DNA from: Imperialibacter sp964351395
GTDB lineage: Bacteria; Bacteroidota; Bacteroidia; Cytophagales; Cyclobacteriaceae
Assembly: GCA_964351395.1 (NCBI GenBank)
Contig: CAYGOF010000017.1
Span: forward strand, 1 to 64,000
Reading direction: 5' to 3'
DNA length: 64,000 nucleotides
Shown here: piece after piece, positions 1 through 8,958 of the stretch
Position numbering within the stretch: position 1 is the first letter of the stretch
Layout of the letters: each line of letters starts with the position of its first letter
Notes under the pieces: generated by a model
Told to the model about the DNA's origin: nothing
The model's input: only the letters and a program-made list of their open reading frames with translations
The model's database searches: none
Position numbers and translations under genes: made by a program

Positions 1-314
1 AAGACGATCACCTGATGTTTATTACTCAGAATTGACCAAGGCAATCTTAATTCTCGACCGTAATTGAGCCGTGCCTGACCACTGGAGGGAGCCTGCCTTA
101 TTACTTCTTTGTCCAGTGTAAAATGATTTGGGAACCAGGGCAATCGGTCCCTGAAAGTCAGCAAAAGCAGCTTTTTATTATACTTTATAACTTTTTTATA
201 TAACTTTTTAAAGAATATACCTGATTCACTAATATTTCTTAGCCAGTACTTGGCCATGCAAGGTACTTTTCCGTATATAGTCGTAAGGTCAAAAACTTTT
301 AAACAAAATGAGAG
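1..314. other. Intergenic region, left edge
   Basis: No convincing coding sequence was found in any frame. The last 130 bases are AT-rich, with repeated ataactttt blocks around 185-215, and probably hold the promoter of the PadR gene that starts at 315. An ATG at 308 runs into a stop after five codons, so it is not the start. No repeat or RNA gene was recognised. Confidence 0.6.
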
Positions 315-665
315 ATGAATATTGAGAATACACAGGTGCAGATGCGGAAGGGCATTCTCGAGTTTTGCATCCTCCATATCATATCGCGAGGGGAAGTTTA
401 CGCTTCCGATATGCTGCAAGAGCTTACCTCAGCAAAGATTATGGTAGTTGAAGGAACACTGTATCCCCTTCTTACCCGGTTGCGAAAGGCCGGTTTAGTT
501 GACTATAAGTGGGTTGAATCAAACTCAGGGCCACCTAGAAAGTACTATACCCTGACCGATGATGGAACAACTTTTTTAAATGGGCTACAGGGAACCTGGG
601 ACGAACTGGTCGGCTCCACTTCGAAAATCATGACTAAGAAAAAGCAAAAAGGGCAAGCAAAATGA
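315..665 (+). CDS. PadR-family transcriptional regulator
   Basis: A 116-residue winged-helix DNA-binding protein of the PadR family. The N-terminal part (residues 8-90) shows the family pattern: an initial helix (KGILEFCILHIIS), a recognition region ending in VEGTLYPLLTRLRKAGLV and a wing with GPPRKYYTLTDDG. Small PadR proteins of this length lack a ligand domain and in Bacteroidota usually sit just before PspC-domain membrane proteins, as here. The stop codon overlaps the ATG of the next gene in an ATGA arrangement, implying translational coupling. It probably represses its own operon; no operator was identified. The ATG at 315 is the only in-frame start that keeps the whole first helix. Confidence 0.93.
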   Translation: MNIENTQVQMRKGILEFCILHIISRGEVYASDMLQELTSAKIMVVEGTLYPLLTRLRKAGLVDYKWVESNSGPPRKYYTLTDDGTTFLNGLQGTWDELVGSTSKIMTKKKQKGQAK

Positions 666-3148
666 ATAAGAATATAAGCATCAACATTAGCGGTATCATT
701 TTCCATATTGAGGAAAATGGATACGAAAAGCTAAAGGGCTATCTCGAATCCATTACCACCTATTTCTCTACGTTCGAAGATAGCAAAGAGATCATTGCGG
801 ACATCGAAAGCAGGATTGCCGAAATATTCCTCGACAAGCTTGACAAGGAGAGCAAGCAAGTGGTGGCAATAGAAGACGTAGAAATGCTGATAGCCACGAT
901 GGGTACGATCGCCGACTTTGAAGCCGTTGAGGACAAAGAAGACAAAGCTGCTTCGGCACCGACTGAGTCGCCTGATGAAGAGAAGGCTTCGAGCGAAAAA
1001 GAAAAAGCTGAACCAAATGAGAAAACAGCCTCTAAAAAGCTGTATCGCGACATCAACAGGAAGGTTGTTGGCGGTGTAGGAAGTGGAATTGCACATTACT
1101 TCGGCATTGATCCGATGTGGATTCGACTGATCCTATTGTTATTGTTCTTCAACTTCTTTCTGCCAGGATTGAGTGGAGCCACACTTCTTGCTTATATCAT
1201 TCTTTGGATTGTGGTGCCTGGCAATAAGGCCCTTGAGGACGATAAAAAGATCAAGAAAATGTTCCGTAACCATGACGACCGGGTACTTGGCGGTGTGGCA
1301 AGTGGCGTTGCGGCTTACTTTGCCGTCGACATCACCGTGATAAGGCTTTTATTTGTTCTCTCCATCTTCCTGGGAGGAACCGGGTTCTTCGTATACATCA
1401 TCTTGTGGATCATTACCCCTCCCGCAAAAACAATTACAGAGAAAATGCAAATGCAAGGGGAGCCGGTTACGCTTTCCAATATTGAGACAAATATCAAGTC
1501 TAGCCTCAATGTGAAAGAAGGAGAAGAAAATGTGTTAACCAAAGTATTGCTACTGCCCTTTAGAATCATTGCTGCCATTATTAGTGGCATTGCAAAATTC
1601 CTCGGACCTGCGTCCAAAGTATTGGTGGATATCATCAGGGTATTTATAGGCCTCATCTTTAGTGTGCTTGGCCTTTCATTGATGACAGCGATAGCCATCA
1701 CATGTGCCATGTTCCTTGGCCTTACCATTGGCTGGTGGGATTGGATGTCGGTAGATGGTGTGCCGATTGAGCTTTTTCAGCAAACGCTTCCTTCGTGGGC
1801 GGTAGCAGGTGTTTTTCTCTCAGCATTTATCCCTGCTCTGGCCATAACACTGGCTGGCGTAAGTATCATGGCGAGGAGATGGATGACTGGATCCTACATA
1901 GGATGGGCATTGTTTGGCTTATGGATCATCAGTTTGGTCATGGTGAGTTACTCAGTTCCAAGAATTGTGATGGATTTTCGGACCGATGCAACCTATACAG
2001 ATACAAAAACCTACGACATGGCTGGTAAAACAGCCATGCTTACACTCACTGAAGACGACCGTAGGGATTGGGACGAATGGAATGGCAAATATGAAGCCGT
2101 CGAACTTCGCCTCAGAGGACACCAGGATTCAGTATATAAAATAGTGATGGACTATGAAGCCAGAGGCCGTGATCGCACTACAGCCCTGGAAAATGCTCAA
2201 ATGGTTACTTATGGTTTTAATGTACAGGATTCAGTATTCAGCTTCCCAAGAGAGCTTCAATTTACCGACGGAGCTCGCTTCAGGGTTCAAAACCTGGATA
2301 TCACTTTATATATTCCCTACGGGCAACCCTTTATGATGGACGAAAGTCTTGCCAGGATATTGCGAAACACGATCTATCGAAGTGGCTATTCTACCAGACA
2401 AATGCAGGGCAATACATGGGTCTTCACTGAAGATGGTTTAAAATGCAGTACCTGCGACGACGAAGATGATGACTACTCCAGCAATTCGGGATCAGGAAAA
2501 AGCTCCTTCGATTCACACCCGATGACTTTCGACTTCAAAGGTTACGATGAAATAGAGGCTGGAGGCATATTCAAATTCTACATTAAGCAGGGCGACTACA
2601 AGGACATAGAAATCACCGGTGAAGATAAGTGGTTGGAAAAAGTGAAGGTCAGTCAGTCCGGTGGTGTACTCAAGTTCGACATTCGGGGCCGTGACTGGGA
2701 CTGGAGAGATAATTGGGAATCGAGCGAAAAGATATATGTATACATCAGCACGCCTGAATTAGAAAGCGTAGAACTTTCGGGGGCTTCAGAAGCCTATATA
2801 GATGGATTCAAAGCCAACAGGTTAACGATGGACCTCTCAGGTTTTGCACAAGTCGACATGGACATTGAGGCCTCTAAGCTCGAGATAGAAATGGACGGTG
2901 GAAGTAAGCTTACCTTACGAGGCAATATCAACGAGCTGACTGCCAATGTGGAAGGTGCTGCTTCACTTGACGCCTTTGGAAGCGACACCCGCTACGCCGA
3001 CGTGACCACCAGCGGTGCTGCCCGAGCCAAGGTCAACGCCGTAGTTGAAATGAAAGCCGATGCTTCCGGAGCCAGCACTATTATCTACGACGGTGATGGC
3101 AAAACAGACATCAGAAGGTCCGGAGCTGGATCAGTAAGGAAAGAGTAG
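662..3148 (+). CDS. PspC-domain membrane protein with GIN/DUF2807 domain
   Basis: An 828-residue inner-membrane protein. Residues 1-125 are a charged cytosolic region rich in Glu/Lys. Two PspC domains follow in tandem (about 127-185 and 197-255), each with the KLYRD/RDDRVLGGV type start and a hydrophobic hairpin. More membrane segments lie between about 290 and 440. The C-terminal part (about 615-820) is a GIN/DUF2807 right-handed beta repeat with Ser/Gly/Ala-rich turns such as LSGASEAYIDGF. A CSTCDDEDDD stretch joins the two halves. PspC domains are linked to envelope stress and GIN domains to surface or adhesin-like roles; the exact function is unknown. It is co-transcribed and overlapping with the PadR gene upstream, and a strong hairpin terminator lies 100 bases after its stop. 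Confidence 0.9.
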   Translation: MNKNISINISGIIFHIEENGYEKLKGYLESITTYFSTFEDSKEIIADIESRIAEIFLDKLDKESKQVVAIEDVEMLIATMGTIADFEAVEDKEDKAASAPTESPDEEKASSEKEKAEPNEKTASKKLYRDINRKVVGGVGSGIAHYFGIDPMWIRLILLLLFFNFFLPGLSGATLLAYIILWIVVPGNKALEDDKKIKKMFRNHDDRVLGGVASGVAAYFAVDITVIRLLFVLSIFLGGTGFFVYIILWIITPPAKTITEKMQMQGEPVTLSNIETNIKSSLNVKEGEENVLTKVLLLPFRIIAAIISGIAKFLGPASKVLVDIIRVFIGLIFSVLGLSLMTAIAITCAMFLGLTIGWWDWMSVDGVPIELFQQTLPSWAVAGVFLSAFIPALAITLAGVSIMARRWMTGSYIGWALFGLWIISLVMVSYSVPRIVMDFRTDATYTDTKTYDMAGKTAMLTLTEDDRRDWDEWNGKYEAVELRLRGHQDSVYKIVMDYEARGRDRTTALENAQMVTYGFNVQDSVFSFPRELQFTDGARFRVQNLDITLYIPYGQPFMMDESLARILRNTIYRSGYSTRQMQGNTWVFTEDGLKCSTCDDEDDDYSSNSGSGKSSFDSHPMTFDFKGYDEIEAGGIFKFYIKQGDYKDIEITGEDKWLEKVKVSQSGGVLKFDIRGRDWDWRDNWESSEKIYVYISTPELESVELSGASEAYIDGFKANRLTMDLSGFAQVDMDIEASKLEIEMDGGSKLTLRGNINELTANVEGAASLDAFGSDTRYADVTTSGAARAKVNAVVEMKADASGASTIIYDGDGKTDIRRSGAGSVRKE

Positions 3149-3251
3149 AACAGTAATCGGTGATCAGTAATCTGTAAAAATGGTCCTCTACAACTGTTTA
3201 CCAATTACCCATCACTAGAATTTCATTTGCCCAATTTTCAAGTCCGAAAAG

Positions 3252-3282
3252 CCGGACGCCGAGAGGTGTTCGGTTTTTTTTT
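3252..3282 (+). terminator. Intrinsic terminator of the PadR-PspC operon
   Basis: A 9-bp stem (ccggacgcc at 3252-3260 with ggtgttcgg at 3265-3273, two G-U pairs), a GAGA tetraloop and a run of nine T form a textbook rho-independent terminator for the plus-strand operon ending at 3148. Confidence 0.85.
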
Positions 3283-3287
3283 GATAC

Positions 3288-3320
3288 AAAAAAGCCAGAA
3301 GCTATTCAGCTCTGGCTTTT
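3288..3320 (-). terminator. Intrinsic terminator of the LuxR-type gene
   Basis: The stem aaaagccag-agct / agct-ctggctttt (one bulged A, loop attc) is followed on the minus strand by a T tract. It lies downstream of the minus-strand HTH gene ending at 3414. Because it is A-rich on one side and T-rich on the other it could also act in the plus direction. Confidence 0.7.
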
Positions 3321-3413
3321 CAATGTTTGTGTACCTAACTTAAAAAGTATATTACTTACGACTACTACTTGTTACTACGTTGTTGTTGGGCAAATTTTCT
3401 TTAAAGTAAAGTT

Positions 3414-3623
3414 TCAGCATATAAGCCCTTCCCTTAAGGCCATGCTCACCAGGTGGGGTGTATTGTTGGCATTGAGCTTCATAAACAGGTTGCTCTTGTG
3501 TTTCGCCACCGTTAGCTCACTAATAAAAAGGATGTCAGATATCTGCTTGGCGCTGTAGCCAAAAGACAACTGCTCAACGATCTCCTTTTCTCTTCTTGTT
3601 AATGAATTAGTTTGTTCTGGCAT
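3414..3623 (-). CDS. Small LuxR/GerE-type HTH regulator
   Basis: A 69-residue protein that is almost only a LuxR C-terminal helix-turn-helix: LTRREKEIVEQLSFGYSAKQISDILFISELTVAKHKSN, with the usual acidic-hydrophobic first helix and the VxxHKxNL recognition helix at residues 38-47. It has no receiver or autoinducer domain, so it is either a stand-alone DNA-binding protein or acts with a partner. It is transcribed away from the sigma factor gene at 3762; the shared 138-base intergenic region contains a long inverted repeat (3666-3732) that could be its operator. It ends near a bidirectional hairpin terminator. Confidence 0.85.
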   Translation of the reverse strand: MPEQTNSLTRREKEIVEQLSFGYSAKQISDILFISELTVAKHKSNLFMKLNANNTPHLVSMALREGLIC

Positions 3624-3665
3624 GATAGTTTCATTTTGAATACACTACCATATGACGATTCGAAG

Positions 3666-3732
3666 AAAAGGTCACCGCAAAATTTTTATTTTTTTGACCG
3701 TACTGATTTTTAGGTATTTTGAGTGACCTTTT
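3666..3732. promoter_or_regulatory. Inverted repeat in divergent promoter region
   Basis: AAAAGGTCAC (3666-3675) and GTGACCTTTT (3723-3732) are a perfect 10-bp inverted repeat with a 47-base spacer. It lies between the divergent LuxR-type and sigma factor genes. The symmetric placement suggests a pair of binding half-sites serving both promoters. This is inference from position and symmetry only. Confidence 0.45.
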
Positions 3733-3761
3733 AGCATTTTCATCATCATACTATAACCGGA

Positions 3762-4334
3762 ATGGATAAAACCTTAATCGTCTCGCTCAAAAATGGAGAC
3801 ATGCAGGCACTGGGGGAATTATACAGTAAATACAGGCAAGACTTTATCACGATGATCCGGAGTAAGTACAAGGTGAGCACCGACGACGCCAGGGACATTT
3901 ACCAGGTAGCCACATTGAGGCTTTACGACAACGTGGTAAAAGGAAAAATGACCATGATGACAGATACCGTAAAACCGTATCTATTCAGCATTGGGCTGAA
4001 TGTGTACAAGGAAATGGTCAGAGAAGGGATGAAAATGCCTTCGGTAGACAGCCCCATGGAGTGGATAGATGACAGAGCGGATGCTGACGCGTCAAAAGAA
4101 GCGGCCTTGCTGAATGAAAGACTGCTGGAGGCCACTCGAAAAGCGATAGCAAAGCTTGGAGATCCTTGCCAGGGCATGCTCACAAAATTTTACTACTTCA
4201 AGGCCAGCGTCCGGCAGCTGATGGAGGAGTTTGGCTACAAAAATGAGGCAACGACCAAAAACAAAAAATATAAGTGCCTGCAGCAGCTAAGGGAGCTTCT
4301 GCATAAAGAAAAGATTCAAATGGCGATCGCATAA
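3762..4334 (+). CDS. Sigma-70 family RNA polymerase sigma factor (ECF-like)
   Basis: A 190-residue alternative sigma factor. Residues 8-85 match region 2 (GDMQALGELYSKYRQDFITMI, then DARDIYQVATLRLYDNV) and residues 120-180 match region 4, with the HTH around FKASVRQLMEEFGYKNEATTKNKKYKCLQQL. Size and layout fit ECF-like factors of Bacteroidota, although region 2 is divergent. It is followed after 10 bases by a membrane protein with an anti-sigma-like N-terminus, so the pair probably forms a sigma/anti-sigma unit, with a lipoprotein and a CHAT protease as near neighbours. The start ATG at 3762 is preceded by an A-rich stretch without a clear Shine-Dalgarno. Confidence 0.9.
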   Translation: MDKTLIVSLKNGDMQALGELYSKYRQDFITMIRSKYKVSTDDARDIYQVATLRLYDNVVKGKMTMMTDTVKPYLFSIGLNVYKEMVREGMKMPSVDSPMEWIDDRADADASKEAALLNERLLEATRKAIAKLGDPCQGMLTKFYYFKASVRQLMEEFGYKNEATTKNKKYKCLQQLRELLHKEKIQMAIA

Positions 4335-4344
4335 GCAGAGGTAA

Positions 4345-5082
4345 ATGGAAGAACAAGACATAGCGCTGATAGACCAATACCTCAACGGTGAGCTTTCGGA
4401 AGCAGAGGCAGAGGCATTCCGCCGACGGCTGGCTGACGAAAAAGATTTCGCCCAACTGTATGAGGAGATGAAACATATACAGAAGGGGCTGGAGCATGCC
4501 GCTCTTGAACAGGCCTGGGAGTTCCTGAAGCAGACTGAAGCTGAGATAGCAGGCAATGACATCTCCGTAGCCGCAGGGTCAAAGTGGAAAACGTGGGTGC
4601 CGGTGGCCGCAACGGCAACGCTGTTGCTGGTAGCAGCCTGGTTCTTTTTCCTTAAAAGCACGGAGCCCAACGATTTGTATGCACAGTATTTTGAGGTATA
4701 CCCTAACGTAGAGGCACCCATTTACCGTGACAGTAGTGCCAAAGACAGCCTGACAGCAAAAGACCTGGGCTTCAGGTATTATGCTGACCAGGACTACGGT
4801 ATGGCCATCGAAATTTTTGAAAGCATTGCTGAGCCTGATGAAGGCACGCTGTTTTACCTGGGCATGAGCTACCTGGCGAACAACAACCCCCAGCAGGCGG
4901 CGGCCATTTGGGAGCCTCTGAGTAAAGAAGCTTTAGACTACAAAACACAAATACAATGGTACCTGGCCCTGGCCTGGCTCAAGTTAGACGAAGTGGAAAA
5001 AGCAAAAGAGGTGTTGGGAGAGTTGGCGCAGTCAGGCACAGCTTATGAGGAAAGGAGTAAAGCGATATTGAAAGCATTGTAA
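4345..5082 (+). CDS. Anti-sigma-like TPR membrane protein
   Basis: A 245-residue single-pass protein. Residues 1-50 (QYLNGELSEAEAEAFRRRL) resemble the helical anti-sigma N-terminus seen in Bacteroidota but without the Cys/His zinc ligands. A membrane segment lies at about 77-101 (WVPVAATATLLLVAAWFFFL), and the remaining periplasmic part has at least three tetratricopeptide-like helices (GFRYYADQDYGMAIEIFESIA, TLFYLGMSYLANNNPQQAAAI, QIQWYLALAWLKLDEVEKAKE). Topology is therefore cytosolic sigma-binding end plus periplasmic TPR sensor or adaptor. It lies 10 bases after the sigma gene and 25 bases before a lipoprotein gene. The anti-sigma role is inferred from order and topology. Confidence 0.75.
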   Translation: MEEQDIALIDQYLNGELSEAEAEAFRRRLADEKDFAQLYEEMKHIQKGLEHAALEQAWEFLKQTEAEIAGNDISVAAGSKWKTWVPVAATATLLLVAAWFFFLKSTEPNDLYAQYFEVYPNVEAPIYRDSSAKDSLTAKDLGFRYYADQDYGMAIEIFESIAEPDEGTLFYLGMSYLANNNPQQAAAIWEPLSKEALDYKTQIQWYLALAWLKLDEVEKAKEVLGELAQSGTAYEERSKAILKAL

Positions 5083-5107
5083 ATACTAATCACAAAAAGC
5101 AAAGTCT

Positions 5108-5815
5108 ATGAAAACCTTATTACAAATTGTAACTCTACTAAGTCTTGGGTGTTTTCTCTACTCGTGTCAACAACCGGGAGCCGAAAGAAAAGAAGTACCG
5201 AAAGAGACCTCAAAACAAGGCGAAGATAAAGGGCCTGCACTTCATAAAAATGGTCAGGTGCATGACCCATGTGATAGTTGCGCTAAAAAGTCGAATGATA
5301 GTACATCAACTAGCTATACGATTAAAGATTACGTCTATTTCCAACCTGCCGGTACCAAAGATATACTTCTGTGCTTTAACAATGATCGAGTAGACTATAG
5401 AAGTGGCCGAAAGGATTTCATGGCAGAAGTTACCAAATTAAGAACGCTTCAAGTTAATAGGGTTTCCTACAATTTATTTTTTGCATATGACCTATGTAAC
5501 TCCGGCTCTTGCACTCACGATCACCCGGAAATACCAGAAAAAATAGTGATTGATTCGAATCAGTTTCTAAAAAGGTATGACGGTAAGATCGAGAACCGGT
5601 TCACGTCCGATGACCTCTACACCGGTGACTTGACTTATGGTTTAGTAACTATAGATGATCATCAACCGTACGGGAAAGCAACCTTTATTTTAGTGAATTC
5701 TAATGACATCTTGTTAAAGGAAGGGGAAAAGGTTTCTTTTCGAGTTGCAGAGCTAAAGGTTCAAGTCGATGGTGAAGATCGTTTAGTTCATATGGCGTTT
5801 GACGCCAAGTATTAA
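5108..5815 (+). CDS. Lipoprotein of unknown function
   Basis: A 235-residue protein with a lipoprotein signal peptide; the likely lipidated Cys is in LYSC at residue 20. A low-complexity charged linker follows (to about residue 75) with a CDSC pair. The rest is a beta-rich domain with no family I recognise; another Cys pair and His cluster appear in LCNSGSCTHDHPE near residue 145, which could bind metal. It is the third gene of the sigma factor cluster (25 bases after the TPR gene). Its last 33 bases overlap the 3' end of the convergent CHAT gene, so the two messages are partly complementary. Confidence 0.75.
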   Translation: MKTLLQIVTLLSLGCFLYSCQQPGAERKEVPKETSKQGEDKGPALHKNGQVHDPCDSCAKKSNDSTSTSYTIKDYVYFQPAGTKDILLCFNNDRVDYRSGRKDFMAEVTKLRTLQVNRVSYNLFFAYDLCNSGSCTHDHPEIPEKIVIDSNQFLKRYDGKIENRFTSDDLYTGDLTYGLVTIDDHQPYGKATFILVNSNDILLKEGEKVSFRVAELKVQVDGEDRLVHMAFDAKY

Positions 5816-8689
5816 TAGCAGTGACGCCACGCCAAACGCAAATATGAAATAATGCATCTGTAGTTTCAAGCCTGGTTGGGAGTTGGGACCATAGTAAGTA
5901 AAAGCAGCCCACCTGTGCGGATGGGCTGCTTTACTATCTGAACGCTCAAGCAGTTTCAATTTCGAAGTACGCAAGGCCTCCGAATAGTCTTTTCCTTGAT
6001 CTAATATTTCATAAAATGTCGTCATGATAGCTTGGGTAGCTGCATCATCTGCTTGCCAAAGACTTTGTATAACTGCCTTCGCACCGCCGTACTTAAAAGC
6101 CATCCCGATACTATATGTTCCCTCCCCTCCAATCACCTTCCCCCTACCACTTTCACAGGAGCTTAATACCACTAGATCGGAGGTAATGTGCCTGCTATAG
6201 AGTTCATCAGCAAATAACCTGGAGTCGGCTATGCTACCTTTGATAAACTGTAAGTAAGAGCCATAAATATTAGACGTATCAGCCTTTCCATGAATGGCCA
6301 GGTGAATAATATCACTAGACTCGATATTTTGGAAAAGGTCCGCTTTGCTCGCATCGTAAATAAATTTTCCGTCAAAATACTTCCGGATGCCGTCAAGCTC
6401 TTTCTTGCTCCCAGGTAAATGATTAGCTCCATTTCTATCCGCGCCATAGCTAGCTAAGGCAAGGACTTTCTTTGGACTAGACGCAGAAGGCTCATCTCTC
6501 ACGAATAAGAAAGAACTGTAGTGATAGCCTACGACAACCGACTGTATAAGATAATTGAAACTATCAAAACCATCTTCATTTTCATCTCTTGAAATGATCA
6601 ATGCTTCAAACGGCAATCGCACAAGGGGACCATGAGGGACAATTTTCAAGGATTTTGCATCCTTAAGCGCATCAATTAGTTGGTCTCCCATCAGTGCCTG
6701 AAATAGCGCATAGGCATGCTCCTTATAGCCAAAGGGGTCTTGTGATCCAGTCTCCAAAATGCCCAAAACAGCATCCAGGTCATTTTGAATATCATGATGC
6801 GTGGAGATTGTTTTGACGGTAAAGGAATTGCCATCAAAAAAGAATATAAAGATGCTCTCCTGTCCCCAATAATATTCTACAAATAAGCTTTCTTCGCTCT
6901 CCAACTTCAGCCTAAGGGCATCAAGGGTGGCTACATTATCCTCCATTTTGAAAGAGTAATAAGCTGGATACTGAGCCTCAATTTCAGCCTCAATACTATC
7001 AAGCCTTGTACTTAATACAAATCTTAATTCCGCCACGGAGTCACTGAGAAGCAGCTTCGAGTCGATTTCATCCAGTCTGGATAGAAGTACTCTTGTGTTC
7101 GCGTCAGCTTGCGCTAGCTGATCAGGAATTACTTTCCCTTTCCGTTTTTCAGTCGTAATTATTTTTTCAAGAAGAAGTATGGATTTTGTTTTCTGTAGAA
7201 TTTCAAAAAACTTATCTAAATAAATCTCATTTGTGGAGTCATTGACCAATAGCTCAGAGTAAAGCATCAATCCCATATCGAAAAACCCTTTCCAGTCGTC
7301 AAGAAGGTAGCGTTTAGAGACGTCAGTTCTAAAAGCTGCTCTTTGACGAAAGATAATTTCGTCTAGTTTTTCATATAGACGAATGGCCATTTTCTCTAAC
7401 GCAGGATCCTTCTCATTCAACCATTTTGCAATAAGATATTTTTCCTTGCGGAAAAAGAGGTGCAAAAGTGGGCTACTTACCTCCCCTGGGTCGAGTTCAG
7501 GCTCGATTGCAACGTCACGGCTATCGAAACCGACCTGGCTGGCAATTATCGCCTCCTGAATATAGAAAAGTGAGGAGTCATGCATTTGTAGCTCGTGAAA
7601 AAAAGAGGCTAGCCCGGCATAGGCATACCCTAATTGTTCATGTTTCTCTACATAAAGCTGCTTTTTTATTGCCAGGTTAGCAGTATGGTAATACCTGGCC
7701 GAGTCCTTATTTCCCAACTCCAAATGGACATCTGCAAGTACGAAATATATTTTAGAAATCTCACTTGAGTTGGGCTGAGTCAGCCGTTTTGCCAGGTCCA
7801 GGCCCTCGTATAACATTACAATTGACTTTGAATATGCTCCGACCTCTGAATACATAAACCCACAATTTTGATAGTAGTTTATCAGACGATAACTATCTGG
7901 CCCGCTTAGCTCAATTTCTGATTGAATGGCTTTTTCGTAAAAGGGTATCGCCAACTCGAATTGCTGGGCAGTGTAAAAAATATTCCCCATCACAACATAG
8001 CCATTGTTTGCCTCGCTGTTCCATCCAATCGCTTTTGAAATGGCAATTGATTGAGAAATATAGGTTTTCGCCTTTTCAATATCATTTATTGACTGATATA
8101 TCGATCCGAGGCAGTAGTAGGCTTCCGCTTCATAAACAGATTCCTGGGAAAAGGCTCCCAAATAATGCTCCAGCCAAAGCGCTTCCTTCAAAGCCTGCTG
8201 ATCCTGCGCTAACCTCCAATGATAACTCAATACTTTGTAGTGAATTGATAAAATAAGCGGTGCATTTCTCTTTAGCTTTGTTTCTGAAAGGAGGCTTTCC
8301 GCAGAATCAAGTGTGGCGATTGCAAGCTCATTCTCCCTATTTCTGAAATGATAGATTCCTTTGGCAAGCAACCAATTACCTTGCACATATGAATCATCTG
8401 AAGCATCGACCAAAGGTTTCAATGATTTCAGCTTTTCGCGACCGCCTTCTAGTTTCCTATTGTGAAATTCAACCCTGATGTGATAGACGTCAAGCAACAG
8501 CTTAGCCTCCCGAGAAAGCTGCTTTTTATGCAACTTCCTCATGAGCGGGTAAACCTGATCTTGATTATTCGTAAAAATTAACGAGTCTACCTCCTCCAAA
8601 CCTTTCCTGATCAGCTCGAAATCAGGTGGTTGGGCTTTTCCAAAAAGGAAACAGTAAAACAGTAAAAAGACCAAAGCGGCTAAGCGCAT
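5783..8689 (-). CDS. Periplasmic TPR-CHAT caspase-like protein
   Basis: A 968-residue protein: signal peptide (1-20, ending GKAQ), about 400 residues of tetratricopeptide repeats (for example SVYEAEAYYCLGSIYQSINDIEKAKTY patterns), a helical linker with coiled-coil character (about 460-570), then a CHAT domain (about 640-935) and a C-terminal membrane segment (about 942-962) followed by basic residues. CHAT domains are caspase/separase-related cysteine peptidases; the expected dyad is visible as His800 in HLAIHG and Cys845 in LSSCESGRG. The domain would sit in the periplasm, held to the inner membrane by its tail. It faces the sigma/anti-sigma/lipoprotein genes. Substrate unknown; self-activation or cleavage of the neighbouring anti-sigma-like protein are guesses. 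Confidence 0.9.
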   Translation of the reverse strand: MRLAALVFLLFYCFLFGKAQPPDFELIRKGLEEVDSLIFTNNQDQVYPLMRKLHKKQLSREAKLLLDVYHIRVEFHNRKLEGGREKLKSLKPLVDASDDSYVQGNWLLAKGIYHFRNRENELAIATLDSAESLLSETKLKRNAPLILSIHYKVLSYHWRLAQDQQALKEALWLEHYLGAFSQESVYEAEAYYCLGSIYQSINDIEKAKTYISQSIAISKAIGWNSEANNGYVVMGNIFYTAQQFELAIPFYEKAIQSEIELSGPDSYRLINYYQNCGFMYSEVGAYSKSIVMLYEGLDLAKRLTQPNSSEISKIYFVLADVHLELGNKDSARYYHTANLAIKKQLYVEKHEQLGYAYAGLASFFHELQMHDSSLFYIQEAIIASQVGFDSRDVAIEPELDPGEVSSPLLHLFFRKEKYLIAKWLNEKDPALEKMAIRLYEKLDEIIFRQRAAFRTDVSKRYLLDDWKGFFDMGLMLYSELLVNDSTNEIYLDKFFEILQKTKSILLLEKIITTEKRKGKVIPDQLAQADANTRVLLSRLDEIDSKLLLSDSVAELRFVLSTRLDSIEAEIEAQYPAYYSFKMEDNVATLDALRLKLESEESLFVEYYWGQESIFIFFFDGNSFTVKTISTHHDIQNDLDAVLGILETGSQDPFGYKEHAYALFQALMGDQLIDALKDAKSLKIVPHGPLVRLPFEALIISRDENEDGFDSFNYLIQSVVVGYHYSSFLFVRDEPSASSPKKVLALASYGADRNGANHLPGSKKELDGIRKYFDGKFIYDASKADLFQNIESSDIIHLAIHGKADTSNIYGSYLQFIKGSIADSRLFADELYSRHITSDLVVLSSCESGRGKVIGGEGTYSIGMAFKYGGAKAVIQSLWQADDAATQAIMTTFYEILDQGKDYSEALRTSKLKLLERSDSKAAHPHRWAAFTYYGPNSQPGLKLQMHYFIFAFGVASLLLILGVKRHMN

Positions 8690-8958
8690 TCAACACAGAA
8701 GTTAGGCTGCAAAGTATTTACAATGTCTAATTTAAAGTAATTGTTATAAGCTATCCAATCAATCCATAAAATAGGCGAGACAAGTGATTCCTGTCCACCC
8801 GTGAAGCTGCCTTTCACACTTCCGTGCTTTCGCACTCCTACCTCTCCTATCACTCATTCTCCCACTATCACATTTTCAACACAAACCTCTTTCCACTCCC
8901 AACCCTTTTTCGTAAAATGAGAGATATTTCTTAAAACGCTTAATCTTTTTATCCTACT

